From Burkholderia pyrrocinia (lineage in GTDB: Bacteria; Pseudomonadota; Gammaproteobacteria; Burkholderiales; Burkholderiaceae), in assembly GCF_018417535.1 (NCBI RefSeq), contig NZ_CP070978.1, positions 992,001 through 1,056,000 of the forward strand: a stretch of DNA of 64,000 nucleotides. Reading direction: 5' to 3'. Numbering within the stretch: the stretch's first letter is position 1; every line of letters starts with the position of its first letter. Positions 52,086 to 60,744 of this stretch are shown piece after piece. The translations under genes and the position numbers were made by a program. Under the pieces are notes generated by a model. That model did no database searches. It saw only the letters and a program-made list of their open reading frames with translations, and was not told where the DNA came from.

Positions 52086-52335
52086 GACACCTCCGCTGAT
52101 GTCGATGTGGATGGAGCCCGCTGACGAGCAATGCGCGTGCCGCACCCGGCCGCCGACGACGAGCGCGCCCCATTCATTTTTCAAATGGCGCCCAGCCGAA
52201 TATTTAATTTCCCATCGTTGCGCCGGCCACCCATACTCGCGAACAAATCCGAGACATAACGTCCACGGCGGCCGGGCCCGCGCTGCGTGCACACGCTGCC
52301 GGTTTCGCGCCCCGCACATGGAAGGAGACAACGGC

Positions 52336-53868
52336 GTGCAACTGGAAGCCACTCACCGCTCGGGCCTCGTGCTCGGCGCGGACGACGCATCGCATCGAAC
52401 CGATACGGCCACGCGCGACCCCGCGTTGAGCCCGCGGCTGCACAACGCCGACCTCGCGCCGACCAAGGCCGCGGGCCGGACCTGGGGTCGTTACAGCATC
52501 TTTGCGCTGTGGACCAACGACGTGCACAACATCGCGAACTACTCGTTCGCGATCGGGCTGTTCGCGCTCGGCCTGTCGGGCTGGCAGATGCTCGCGTCGC
52601 TCGCGATCGGCGCGGTGCTCGTGTACTGCTTCATGAACCTCACCGGCTACATGGGCCAGAAGACCGGCGTGCCGTTCCCGGTAATCAGCCGGATGAGCTT
52701 CGGCATCTACGGTGCGCTGCTGCCCGCGATGATCCGCGCGGTGATCGCGATCGCATGGTTCGGCATCCAGACCTATCTCGCGTCCGTCGTGCTGCGCGTG
52801 CTGCTCACCGCGATCTGGCCGAGCCTCGCCGCATTCGACCAGAACGCGATCTTCGGGCTGTCGACGCTGGGCTGGATCACGTTCGTCGCGATCTGGCTCG
52901 TGCAGATCGGCATCCTCACGTACGGGATGGAAATGGTCCGCAAGTACGAGGGGCTCGCTGGCCCGGTGATCCTCGTCACGACGCTGTCGCTCGCCGCGTG
53001 GATGTTCAGCCGCACGGGCGGCCATCTCGCGATGTCGATCGGCAAGCCGATGACCGGCCTGAAGATGTGGACGGAGGTCTTCGCGGGCGGTTCGCTGTGG
53101 CTCGCGATCTACGGCACGCTGGTGCTCAACTTCTGCGATTTCGCACGCTCGTCGCCGAGCGCGAAGACGGTGCGCGTCGGCAACTTCTGGGGCCTGCCGG
53201 TGAATATTCTCGTGTTCGCGACGATCAGCTTCGTGCTCGCCGGCGCGCAGTTCGAGCTGAACGGCCACATCATCCACAGCCCGACGGAAATCATCGCGAC
53301 GGTGCCGAACAAGCTGTTCCTCGTGCTCGGCTGCCTCGCATTCCTGATCGTGACGGTCGCCGTGAACATCATGGCGAACTTCGTTGCGCCGGCCTTCGTC
53401 CTGACGAGCCTCGCGCCGCACCGCCTGTCGTTCCGCCGCGCGGGCCTGATCAGCGCGACGATCGCCGTGCTGATCCTGCCGTGGAACCTGTACAACAGCC
53501 CGATCGTGATCGTCTATTTCCTGTCCGGCCTCGGCGCGCTGCTCGGCCCGCTGTACGGGATCATCACGGTCGACTACTGGCTGGTGCGCAAGCAGCGCGT
53601 GAACGTGCCCGACCTCTATACCGAAGCGCCGACCGGCGCCTACTTCTACACGCGCGGCGTGAACCGCAAGGCGCTCGCGGCGCTCGTGCCGTCCGCGCTG
53701 ATCTCGATCACGCTCGCCGTCGTACCGGCCTTCAGCGCGATGACGCCGTTCTCCTGGCTGCTCGGCGCGGCCATCGCGGGCAGCGTGTACTGGCTGCTGG
53801 CCGATCGCAAACGGCAATACGAAGAGCGCTCGGGCGAACACATCGCGGTCGCCTGCGCGCAACACTGA
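52336..53868 (+). CDS. NCS1-family permease (nucleobase/hydantoin/allantoin type)
   Basis: A 510-residue inner-membrane symporter of the nucleobase:cation-symporter-1 family, about 12 helices. Family landmarks: LAPTKAAGRTWGRYSIFALW near residue 40, WTNDVHNIANYSFAIGLF near 58 (the N-rich TM1), GVPFPVISRMSFGIYGALLP near 110, IAWFGIQTYLASVVL near 137 and GIITVDYWLVRKQRVNVPDL near 410. AAGGAG at 52322-52327 points to GTG 52336; ATG 52318 would bury that ribosome site. It is 22 bp ahead of a hydantoin-racemase-like gene, so a hydantoin, allantoin or related ureide is the likely substrate. Confidence 0.9.
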   Translation: MQLEATHRSGLVLGADDASHRTDTATRDPALSPRLHNADLAPTKAAGRTWGRYSIFALWTNDVHNIANYSFAIGLFALGLSGWQMLASLAIGAVLVYCFMNLTGYMGQKTGVPFPVISRMSFGIYGALLPAMIRAVIAIAWFGIQTYLASVVLRVLLTAIWPSLAAFDQNAIFGLSTLGWITFVAIWLVQIGILTYGMEMVRKYEGLAGPVILVTTLSLAAWMFSRTGGHLAMSIGKPMTGLKMWTEVFAGGSLWLAIYGTLVLNFCDFARSSPSAKTVRVGNFWGLPVNILVFATISFVLAGAQFELNGHIIHSPTEIIATVPNKLFLVLGCLAFLIVTVAVNIMANFVAPAFVLTSLAPHRLSFRRAGLISATIAVLILPWNLYNSPIVIVYFLSGLGALLGPLYGIITVDYWLVRKQRVNVPDLYTEAPTGAYFYTRGVNRKALAALVPSALISITLAVVPAFSAMTPFSWLLGAAIAGSVYWLLADRKRQYEERSGEHIAVACAQH

Positions 53869-53890
53869 ACACACGCATACGGAGTCACCG

Positions 53891-54619
53891 ATGAGGATCC
53901 TGGTAGTCAACGTCAACACGACCGAGTCGATCACCGACGCGATCGCCGCGCAGGCGCGGGCCGCCGCGTCGCCCGGCACGGAGATCGTCGGGCTGACGCC
54001 GCGCTTCGGCGCGGCGTCGGTCGAAGGCAACTTCGAGAGCTACCTCGCGGCGATCGCCGTGATGGATCGCGTGTTGAGCTACGACGAGCCGTACGACGCG
54101 GTGATCCAGGCCGGCTACGGCGAACACGGCCGCGAAGGCCTGCAGGAACTGCTGACGGTGCCCGTCGTCGACATCACCGAAGCGGCCGCGAGTATCGCGA
54201 TGCTGCTCGGCCATCGCTACTCGGTCGTCACGACGCTCGACCGCACGGTGCCGCTGATCGAGGATCGCCTGAAACTCGCCGGGCTCGATGCACGCTGCGC
54301 GTCGGTGCGCGCGAGCGGCCTCGCGGTGCTCGAGCTCGAAGAGAACCCGGCCCGCGCGATCGAGTCGATCGTCGGCCAGGCGCAGCGCGCGGTGAAGGAC
54401 GATCACGCGGAAGTGATCTGCCTCGGCTGCGGCGGGATGGCCGGCCTCGACCGGCAGATCGAGGAATGCACGGGCGTGCCGGTCGTCGACGGCGTAACGG
54501 CCGCGGTCGCGCTCGCCGAGTCGCTGGTGCGCCTGAAGCTGAAGACGTCGAAGGTCCGCACGTATGCACCGCCGCGTCCGAAGAAGATCGTCGGCTGGCC
54601 GGGAACCTTCGCAAAATGA
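53891..54619 (+). CDS. Asp/Glu/hydantoin racemase family protein
   Basis: A 242-residue member of the HyuA/allantoin-racemase group. It begins RILVVNVNTTESITDAIAAQ, with the expected N-x-N-T motif. The second catalytic cysteine is kept in VICLGCGGMAGLDRQIE near 180. The first, normally in a CFGDPG-like motif, is replaced: VIQAGYGEHGREGLQELL near 74. A two-cysteine racemisation is therefore doubtful; a one-base isomerase, decarboxylase-like or binding role is possible. The operon with an NCS1 permease and the downstream LysR supports ureide or hydantoin metabolism. Confidence 0.85.
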   Translation: MRILVVNVNTTESITDAIAAQARAAASPGTEIVGLTPRFGAASVEGNFESYLAAIAVMDRVLSYDEPYDAVIQAGYGEHGREGLQELLTVPVVDITEAAASIAMLLGHRYSVVTTLDRTVPLIEDRLKLAGLDARCASVRASGLAVLELEENPARAIESIVGQAQRAVKDDHAEVICLGCGGMAGLDRQIEECTGVPVVDGVTAAVALAESLVRLKLKTSKVRTYAPPRPKKIVGWPGTFAK

Positions 54620-54680
54620 CGGGCCGTCGTCCGGCTGCCGCGTCGCGCTCGGGCACTGCGTCGCCGGGAGGCGTATCGGC

Positions 54681-55820
54681 ATGCGGGATCCGCTAGACCC
54701 GACCGCCCTGCCCCGCGACGCGTCCGACGCCAAGGACCTGCTCGACGTGCTCGATGCGCGGCTGATGCGCATCCTGCTCGTGCTGCTGACCGAGCGCACC
54801 GTGTCGCGTGCGGCCGTGCGCCTGAACATGTCGCAACCGGCGACGAGTGCCGCGCTCAAGCGCCTTCGCACATTGCTCGGCGATCCGCTGCTCGTGCGCA
54901 GCCGCTACGGAATGGTGCCGACCGAGTTCGGCGCGCGGCTGATCGAACCGTTGCGCAACGCGTTGCGCGTGATCGACTTCATCCGCATCCAGCAACCGAC
55001 GTTCGACGCGCGCACGTCGGTGCGCACCTACCGGATCGGCTGCCCTGACTACCTGAACGTGCTGTTCGTGCCGAAGCTCGTCGCGCTGTTCCGCGAACGC
55101 GCGCCGAACGCGCAGCTCGTGTTCCATCCGCTCGGCGACGGCTTCGACGACGAGCGCGCACTCGCCGACGGCGAGCTCGACGTCGTGATCGACAATCGCG
55201 CTGCCCGTTCGTCGCGGTTCCGGCAGGACGACCTGTTCGACGACCGTATCGTGTGCCTGATGCGCGCGACGCATCCGCTCGCGCGGCGCGGCACGATGAC
55301 GGCCGCCGATTTCGCGGCAGCGCCGCAGTTGTGCCCGACGCCGTCGTGGCTCGAAGCGTCCGGTGCGATCGACCGGCAGCTCGAACGCGTGGAGTTGCAG
55401 CGGCGGATCGTCGTCACGCTGCCGCACTTCGAACTCGCCGCGCACGCGCTGGTGCGTTCCGACCTGATCCTGACCACCACGTACCGGCTCGCGCGACACT
55501 ACGCGAAGCTGTTGCCGCTCGCCGCCGTCGCGCTGCCGGCAGAGCCGCCGGACATCGTGTACCGGATCACGTGGAACGAATCGGAGTCGTGCGCCGACGG
55601 CGTGCGCTGGTTGCGCGGGCTGATCGCCGAAGCGACGCGCGACTGGCTCGCGGCCGAGGCCGCACAACCAGCCGTCTCGGCCGTCGCGGCCGTCCAGGCG
55701 GCCGACGCGCCCGCGGCCCCTGCGCCCGTGCGGCGTCGTGCCACGCATTGCGGCAGCACACGCCGGGCGCCCATCGCACGCGCGGCGCGTGCGCATCGCG
55801 CGACGATAAAGCCGCACTGA
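54681..55820 (+). CDS. LysR-family regulator (NodD/PcpR-like length)
   Basis: A 379-residue LTTR, long for the family. Helix-turn-helix in RLMRILLVLLTERTVSRAAV near 30-49 and NMSQPATSAALKRLRTLLGD, effector domain from about 115 (TYRIGCPDYLNVLFVPKLV), and a C-terminal Ala/Pro/Arg-rich tail of about 50 residues (AADAPAAPAPVRRRA) without structure. ATG 54681 after GGGAGGCG is used. It is 61 bp after the racemase-like gene in the same direction and probably controls the permease-racemase unit. Confidence 0.88.
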   Translation: MRDPLDPTALPRDASDAKDLLDVLDARLMRILLVLLTERTVSRAAVRLNMSQPATSAALKRLRTLLGDPLLVRSRYGMVPTEFGARLIEPLRNALRVIDFIRIQQPTFDARTSVRTYRIGCPDYLNVLFVPKLVALFRERAPNAQLVFHPLGDGFDDERALADGELDVVIDNRAARSSRFRQDDLFDDRIVCLMRATHPLARRGTMTAADFAAAPQLCPTPSWLEASGAIDRQLERVELQRRIVVTLPHFELAAHALVRSDLILTTTYRLARHYAKLLPLAAVALPAEPPDIVYRITWNESESCADGVRWLRGLIAEATRDWLAAEAAQPAVSAVAAVQAADAPAAPAPVRRRATHCGSTRRAPIARAARAHRATIKPH

Positions 55821-55929
55821 ATGCGGTGCGGCGGCGCCCGCTGTAAGCCCGGTCCCATTTACGCGCGGCGAACGCGCTATGCGCAACGACGGCATTCGAA
55901 AGAGTCATCCGGAATCCGAGGGCATACCG

Positions 55930-56346
55930 ATGAAAACCTGCCTGATCGCCGTGGCCGCACCGTTCGTGCTGCTGGCCCACTCCCCGGCGTTCGCCGACAC
56001 GCAGGATTGCGCGACGCGCATCCGCGCGCTCGAGACGCAGATCGACCAAGCGAAGCGGTTCGGCAATACGCAACAGCTGATGCGCCAGCAGATCGCGCTC
56101 GCACAGGTCCAGGAGATCTGCACGGACGCCGGCCAGCTTTCGCGTGCCGAACGCAATGTGCAGGACAAGCAGAGCGATGTCGAACGCAACGTGCAGGACA
56201 AGCAGCGCGATGTCGAACAGGCTCGGGGCGACGTGCGCAAGGTCGAGAAGGCCCGGCGCAAGCTCGCCGGCAAGCAGGACAAGCTGCGCGAAGCGACGCG
56301 CGACCTGCACGAGGCCGAAGGCGATCGCATCGCGTTGAAGGGCTGA
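55930..56346 (+). CDS. DUF1090 family periplasmic protein
   Basis: A 138-residue exported protein. Signal peptide MKTCLIAVAAPFVLLAHSP with cleavage near AFA-DTQ, then a long helical, charged region with a conserved-looking Cys pair (DTQDCATRIRALETQIDQA, VQEICTDAGQLSRAER). The helix contains an exact-length tandem duplication of an 11-residue unit (ERNVQDKQSDV, ERNVQDKQRDV). The family is of unknown function (E. coli YqjC belongs here). ATG 55930 starts the signal peptide; a longer frame upstream is not needed. Single gene. Confidence 0.82.
   Translation: MKTCLIAVAAPFVLLAHSPAFADTQDCATRIRALETQIDQAKRFGNTQQLMRQQIALAQVQEICTDAGQLSRAERNVQDKQSDVERNVQDKQRDVEQARGDVRKVEKARRKLAGKQDKLREATRDLHEAEGDRIALKG
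56149..56214 (+). repeat. 33-bp in-frame tandem duplication inside the DUF1090 gene
   Basis: Two adjacent 33-bp units (56149-56181 and 56182-56214) differing at three positions; each adds three heptad-like turns to the helix. Confidence 0.8.
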
Positions 56347-56360
56347 CGGAGCGCGCGCCG

Positions 56361-56395
56361 TCACGCGTCACGCGTCACGCGTCACGCGTCACGCG
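56361..56395. repeat. Heptanucleotide tandem repeat, five copies of TCACGCG
   Basis: Five perfect TCACGCG units between the DUF1090 stop and the MFS stop. The last unit provides the MFS gene's TGA on the minus strand. Copy-number change would not alter either protein unless that unit is lost. Confidence 0.85.
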
Positions 56396-57957
56396 TCGCG
56401 CATCGGTTGCGCAAGCAACTTGTATGCAACGACGGCCGCACCGAGCGCCAGCACGCCGCTCACCGTCAGTGCATCGGCGAACCCGCTCGCGAACGCAATG
56501 GGTGCCGCCTGTGCCAGCGCGCCGGCCGCCGACGCAGGCACCCGTTCGAGCGCCTGCGCCAGATCGCCGGCCAGCAGGCTCGACATGAACGGCGCGTCGG
56601 CGAACGCGCGCAGGCCGGGCGCGGCGGACAGCAGGCGATCGAGCCGCGCGTGCGTGCTCGCCGCCAGCACCGCGCCGAGCACGCCGACGGCCGTCACGAT
56701 CGCCGAGAAGCGCGTCGTCGTGCTGATGCCCGACGCCATGCCCGTGCGGTTAGGCGGCACGCACGCCATGATCGCCTTCTGCGTATCGCCGTTCATGATG
56801 CCGGCGCCGCAGCCCGTCACGAACATGCCGATCGCGACGAGCCGGTAGTCGCCGCTGGCCGTCAGCGCCGCGGTCGCGAGGTTGCCCGCACCGATCAGCG
56901 CGAGCCCGCCCGCCAGCACGCCGCCGGACGACACGCGCGCGGCGAGCGCCGCGCCGAGCGACGGCCCGGCGACCATCGCGAACGCGAACGGCAGCATCCC
57001 GAGCCCCGCGTCGATCGCCGACATCCCGAACGCGTTCTGCAGATACAGCGGCAGGAACGTCATCATCACCTGCGCACACGCCGCATAGCCGAACATCGCG
57101 AGCACGGCGCCGACGAAGCGCGGCTGGCGGAACAGCGCGAGATCGATCATCGGCCGCGCCTGCCAGCGCTCCGCGCCGATGAACGCGGCAAACAGCGCGG
57201 CGGCGAGTGCGAGCCGGCCGAGCGTCGCGGCCGACAGCCAGCCGTGCGACGTCGCGCCGATCAGCGCCGCGATCGCGCATGCGAGCGCCGCGCCGAACAG
57301 CAGGCTGCCGGCCGCGTCCACGCGTTTCGCGTGCGGATCGCGCGATTCGTCGATCGCCACGCGCGCGCCGACCGCCAGCAACGCGCAGACGGGCAGGTTC
57401 AGCAGGAACACCCAGCGCCAGCCGATCCATTGCGTGATCGCACCGCCGACGAGCGGCGCGATCGCCGTCGCGATCCCCATGCACATCCCCCAGATCGCCC
57501 ACGCGCGCGCCCGTTCGCGCCCTTCCGGAAAGCGGTTCGCGATCACGGCGAGCGCGGCCGTCAGCAGCAGCGCGGCGCCGCCGCCCTTCACCGCGCGCGC
57601 GACGATCAGCCAGCCGACCGACGGCGCGATGCCGCAGCCGAGCGACGCGACGAAAAAGAGCGCAAGCCCCGCGCCGAGCATCCGCTTGCGGCCGAAGCGG
57701 TCGGCGAGCCCGCCGGCCGGCAGCAGGCACGCGGCGAACGCGGTCATGTACGCGCTGACGACCCATTCGATATCGGCGAAGCTCGCATGAAAACTGCGCG
57801 CGATGCTCGGCAGCGACACGGCGACGACGTTCGTGTCGAGCACGATCAGCGAACAGGTCGCCGACGCGACGGCGAGCGTCGCGGCGGCCGGCATGCGGGC
57901 GCCCGCATGCGGGGCAACGGCCGCGCCCGCGCGCGACGCCGGTGAGGGCTGGGACAT
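56389..57957 (-). CDS. MFS drug:H+ antiporter, DHA2 (14-helix) type
   Basis: A 522-residue inner-membrane exporter of the EmrB/QacA group. Motif C and family signatures: LIVLDTNVVAVSLPSIARSF near residue 38, VVSAYMTAFAACLLPAGGLA and DRFGRKRMLGAGLALFF near 70-105 (loop 2-3 motif), and ARAVKGGGAALLLTAALAVI near 120. About 14 hydrophobic segments. ATG 57955-57957 has GGAG upstream. It is divergent from a LysR regulator, a common arrangement for drug-responsive pumps. Substrates are unknown and no membrane-fusion partner is adjacent. Confidence 0.92.
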   Translation of the reverse strand: MSQPSPASRAGAAVAPHAGARMPAAATLAVASATCSLIVLDTNVVAVSLPSIARSFHASFADIEWVVSAYMTAFAACLLPAGGLADRFGRKRMLGAGLALFFVASLGCGIAPSVGWLIVARAVKGGGAALLLTAALAVIANRFPEGRERARAWAIWGMCMGIATAIAPLVGGAITQWIGWRWVFLLNLPVCALLAVGARVAIDESRDPHAKRVDAAGSLLFGAALACAIAALIGATSHGWLSAATLGRLALAAALFAAFIGAERWQARPMIDLALFRQPRFVGAVLAMFGYAACAQVMMTFLPLYLQNAFGMSAIDAGLGMLPFAFAMVAGPSLGAALAARVSSGGVLAGGLALIGAGNLATAALTASGDYRLVAIGMFVTGCGAGIMNGDTQKAIMACVPPNRTGMASGISTTTRFSAIVTAVGVLGAVLAASTHARLDRLLSAAPGLRAFADAPFMSSLLAGDLAQALERVPASAAGALAQAAPIAFASGFADALTVSGVLALGAAVVAYKLLAQPMRDA

Positions 57958-58057
57958 CGGCAACTCCGGAACAGGATGAACGAACCGTATGCTAGGCTTG
58001 CCCGGTATTACCTGTCATTGACACTCCGATGCTGTTTTATTGACGAAAATTGCAATC

Positions 58058-58936
58058 ATGGACCGGCTCGAATTCCGCCACGTGCGCGCGTTCCTGAGCG
58101 TCGCGCAGCATCTGCATTTCGCCCGCGCGGCCGACGCGCTCGACATGGCGCCGCCCGCGCTCACGCGGCAGATCCAGGAGGCCGAACGCGCGCTCGGCGT
58201 GCGGCTGTTTCACCGGTCGCGCCGCGCGGTCGCGCTGAGCGCGGCCGGCGAGGCCTATCTCGCCGAAGCGAGCGCCGCGTTCGAACACCTGCAACGCGGC
58301 CGCGAACTCGCCGCGCTGGCCGAACGCGGCGAACTGGGCCGGATCGAGATCGGCTACGTATCGTCCGCCGTCTATTCGGGCACGCTGCAGCGCACCGTCG
58401 GCGCGTTCCGCGCAGCGCACCCGCGCATCGAGCTGAACCTGCGCGAAGTGCCGATGGACGACGTCGCGAAGCAACTCGACGCGGGCCGGCTCGATCTCGC
58501 GTACGTGCGCCCGCCGCTGCCGCTGCCCGGCGGCCTGCGGATCGTCACGCTGCAGCGCGACGTGTTCGTCGCGGCCGTGCCGGCCGACTCGCGTTACGCG
58601 TCGATGCCGACCGTGCGCGCGGCCGACCTCGCCGACGCGCGCTTCGCGGTGCCCGAACAGGAGCGCGGCACGCTCGAAGTCGCGCGCCGCGGCCGCTTCG
58701 CGCCGGTGATCGCCGCGCGGCCGGGCGGGTTGCTCGCGGTGCTCGCGTGCGTGTCCGTGAACGGCTGGGTCGCCGTGATTCCCGATGCACTTGCCGGTTG
58801 CGTGTCGTTGCCGGGCGTCGTGTACCGGCCGATCGCCGGCAAGCCGATCATGTCGGAACTTGCGCTCGCACACCGGCGATTCGAAAAGGCGCCGGCGGTG
58901 CAGGCGTTCCTGCGCACGGTTTCGCCAGCCGCATAG
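58058..58936 (+). CDS. LysR-family regulator divergent to the DHA2 exporter
   Basis: A 292-residue LTTR: RLEFRHVRAFLSVAQHLHFA at residues 2-21, recognition helix MAPPALTRQIQEAERALGVR near 31-50, and effector domain from about 90 (RIEIGYVSSAVYSGTLQRTV). Sequence style is that of the CatM/BenM-like subgroup. ATG 58058 has no good ribosome site; a TTG at 58040 is in frame. It likely regulates the divergent MFS exporter. Confidence 0.9.
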   Translation: MDRLEFRHVRAFLSVAQHLHFARAADALDMAPPALTRQIQEAERALGVRLFHRSRRAVALSAAGEAYLAEASAAFEHLQRGRELAALAERGELGRIEIGYVSSAVYSGTLQRTVGAFRAAHPRIELNLREVPMDDVAKQLDAGRLDLAYVRPPLPLPGGLRIVTLQRDVFVAAVPADSRYASMPTVRAADLADARFAVPEQERGTLEVARRGRFAPVIAARPGGLLAVLACVSVNGWVAVIPDALAGCVSLPGVVYRPIAGKPIMSELALAHRRFEKAPAVQAFLRTVSPAA

Positions 58937-59098
58937 GCCGCCCGTGCGCGTCGGGCGTCGGGCGTCGGGATCGGCAGCCCCGGCCGTCGCCACGCGAATA
59001 TGCATTTCACGATTCGATGTTTGTCGGCCGGAAGCCGATTCCGTAACCTGCCCGGCAGCCGCGCGGCATGCGCGCGGATCACCGAGGATATGCCGCCG

Positions 59099-60088
59099 AT
59101 GAACCCGTCTCCCGCCACAGCGCGCCGCCGCGTGCTGCAGCGTCTTGCCGCCCTCGCCGCCGCACCGCTCGCCGGCGGCATCGCGCTGCCCGTCCACGCG
59201 GCCGGTGCCGACCTGTCGGGCGTCACGCTCGTGCTCGGCGACCAGGCCGGCGGCCTGCGCGCGCTGGCCGAAGCCGCGCACGTGCTCGACGGCACGCCGT
59301 ACCGGTTCCGCTGGGCCAATTTCCAGGGCGCCGCACCGCTGTTCGAGGCACAGCGCGCGGGCGCGATCGATCTCGCGCCGGCCGGTGACCTGCCCGTGCT
59401 GACGGCCGCGCTCGGCGATCCGTCGTTGCGTATCGTCGCAACGCGCGTCGGCTCGCCGACGTCGCTCGGCATCGTCGTGCAGCCCGACTCGCCGGTCCGC
59501 ACCGTCGCCGACCTGAAAGGGCAAACCGTTGTCGTGTCCTCCGCGCGCGGCAGCATCTCGCAATACCAGTTGTACGGCGCGCTGCGCGAACACGGCCTCG
59601 CGCCGCGCGACGTCGACGTGCGTTTCGTGCTGCCGGTCGATGCGTTCGCCGCGTTCGAAGCCAGGCGGATCGGCATCTGGGCAACGTTCGACCCGTACTA
59701 CGGGCACGCGGTACGACGCGGCGCGCGCATCGTGCGCGACGGCAGCGGCATCAATTCGGGGCTCGCGTTCCTTACGTCGCCGGTCGAAACGCTCGACGAC
59801 CGCGCAAAACGCGCGGCGCTCGCGGACGTGCTCGCACGGCTCACCCGCGCGGGTCAATGGGCGCTCGCGCACCCGGCCGACTATGCGAACGTCTATGCGT
59901 CGCTGACGCGCCTGCCGCCCGACGCGGCCGCCGACATCGCGAGCCGGGCAGCGCTCGCGCAGCGCGGCCTCAGCGGCGCCGACATCGACGTGTTGCAGCG
60001 CGTCGCCGATCGCGCGGCGGCGGATGCGATCCTGCCGCGGCGCGTCGACGTCGCGTCGATCGCGATCCGGAATCTGCCGGAGGGATAG
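59099..60088 (+). CDS. ABC-type sulfonate/nitrate-like substrate-binding protein (orphan)
   Basis: A 329-residue periplasmic binding protein of the SsuA/NMT1 type. The N-terminus has an arginine pair and long hydrophobic core (ARRRVLQRLAALAAAPLAGG), compatible with a Tat or Sec signal, cleaved near VHA-AGADL. Mature-domain markers: YRFRWANFQGAAPLFEAQRA near 65, VADLKGQTVVVSSARGSISQ near 138, and IGIWATFDPYYGHAVRRGAR near 193. GAGGA at 59084-59088 fits ATG 59099 (10-base gap) better than ATG 59090. No permease or ATPase lies nearby, so it must use a transporter elsewhere or act otherwise. Confidence 0.85.
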   Translation: MNPSPATARRRVLQRLAALAAAPLAGGIALPVHAAGADLSGVTLVLGDQAGGLRALAEAAHVLDGTPYRFRWANFQGAAPLFEAQRAGAIDLAPAGDLPVLTAALGDPSLRIVATRVGSPTSLGIVVQPDSPVRTVADLKGQTVVVSSARGSISQYQLYGALREHGLAPRDVDVRFVLPVDAFAAFEARRIGIWATFDPYYGHAVRRGARIVRDGSGINSGLAFLTSPVETLDDRAKRAALADVLARLTRAGQWALAHPADYANVYASLTRLPPDAAADIASRAALAQRGLSGADIDVLQRVADRAAADAILPRRVDVASIAIRNLPEG

Positions 60089-60138
60089 GAGGCAGGAGGC
60101 GCCAGAAGCGCCGAGCGCCGCAACGCGACGGACTGCGC

Positions 60139-60513
60139 TCAGCGCGGTTTCGACATGTCGAGATCCGGCACGTCGTCGCCGAAGCTCGACGCGACGAGTG
60201 TGCGCATCGCGGCGATCAGCAGCGTCGGCCCCGACTGGTTGAACGTGCAGCGCTCGCCGGCGGCCGGCACCGCGCGGTGCAGCACGGCCCGCCAAGCGCC
60301 GCGCCCGCCGTCCCGCTCGAACGCGGCGAACGGCAGCCGCTCGACGATCGGGCCACCGTCCGCCCAGGAAGACGACGGCGCGAACGACACGCTCGCGCCG
60401 CCCGTCTCGCGGATCGCCCGGCATGCGCCGCCGGCAACGCACGGCGCGCCGAGGCCTTCGGCCATCGCCACCCAGTAGTCCAGCGCTGCGCCGGTCAGGT
60501 CCTGAACTTGCAT
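60139..60513 (-). CDS. DUF2591 (phage NinX-like) family protein
   Basis: A 124-residue soluble protein. It starts [20 protein letters not shown], the typical start of DUF2591, and keeps the family's later pattern ([39 protein letters not shown]). First named from lambdoid phages, but common outside prophages in Burkholderia as far as I recall; no phage gene is near. GGGAGGG lies ahead of ATG 60511-60513. Function unknown. Confidence 0.75.
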   Translation of the reverse strand: MQVQDLTGAALDYWVAMAEGLGAPCVAGGACRAIRETGGASVSFAPSSSWADGGPIVERLPFAAFERDGGRGAWRAVLHRAVPAAGERCTFNQSGPTLLIAAMRTLVASSFGDDVPDLDMSKPR

Positions 60514-60630
60514 CGCGCCCTCCCTCGACATCGAAAACCTCGTCCCGGCGCCCGCGCGCGCGCCCCGCCGGCCGTCGGCGAACCGTGACTCGACGGTGGA
60601 GCAGCCCGCCGCGCACCCCGCGCATCGGTA

Positions 60631-60658
60631 TTACGAATCGTCGATTTCTGCATACAAT
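60631..60658 (+). promoter_or_regulatory. Promoter of the glycosyltransferase operon
   Basis: TTACGA (60631-60636), 16-bp spacer, TACAAT (60653-60658), in a locally AT-rich stretch. Predicted start near 60665, giving an 80-nt leader. Confidence 0.55.
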
Positions 60659-60675
60659 GATCGTAACGCCTGTCG

Positions 60676-60727
60676 TCCGGCCTGCGGTGGACGACAACCG
60701 GATCCACACGGTGCAGCGCAGGCCGGA
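60676..60727 (+). promoter_or_regulatory. Long hairpin in the glycosyltransferase leader
   Basis: Perfect 11-bp arms TCCGGCCTGCG (60676-60686) and CGCAGGCCGGA (60717-60727), with a nested GTGGA/TCCAC stem inside. It ends 17 bases before the ATG, next to the G-rich ribosome site at about 60734-60740. Confidence 0.5.
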
Positions 60728-60744
60728 TCTCTCGGGGGGGACGC

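Noticed and set aside
60139..60513. Prophage remnant suggested by a NinX-like protein
   Set aside because: No other phage gene, integrase or attachment-like repeat nearby; the family also occurs outside phages.
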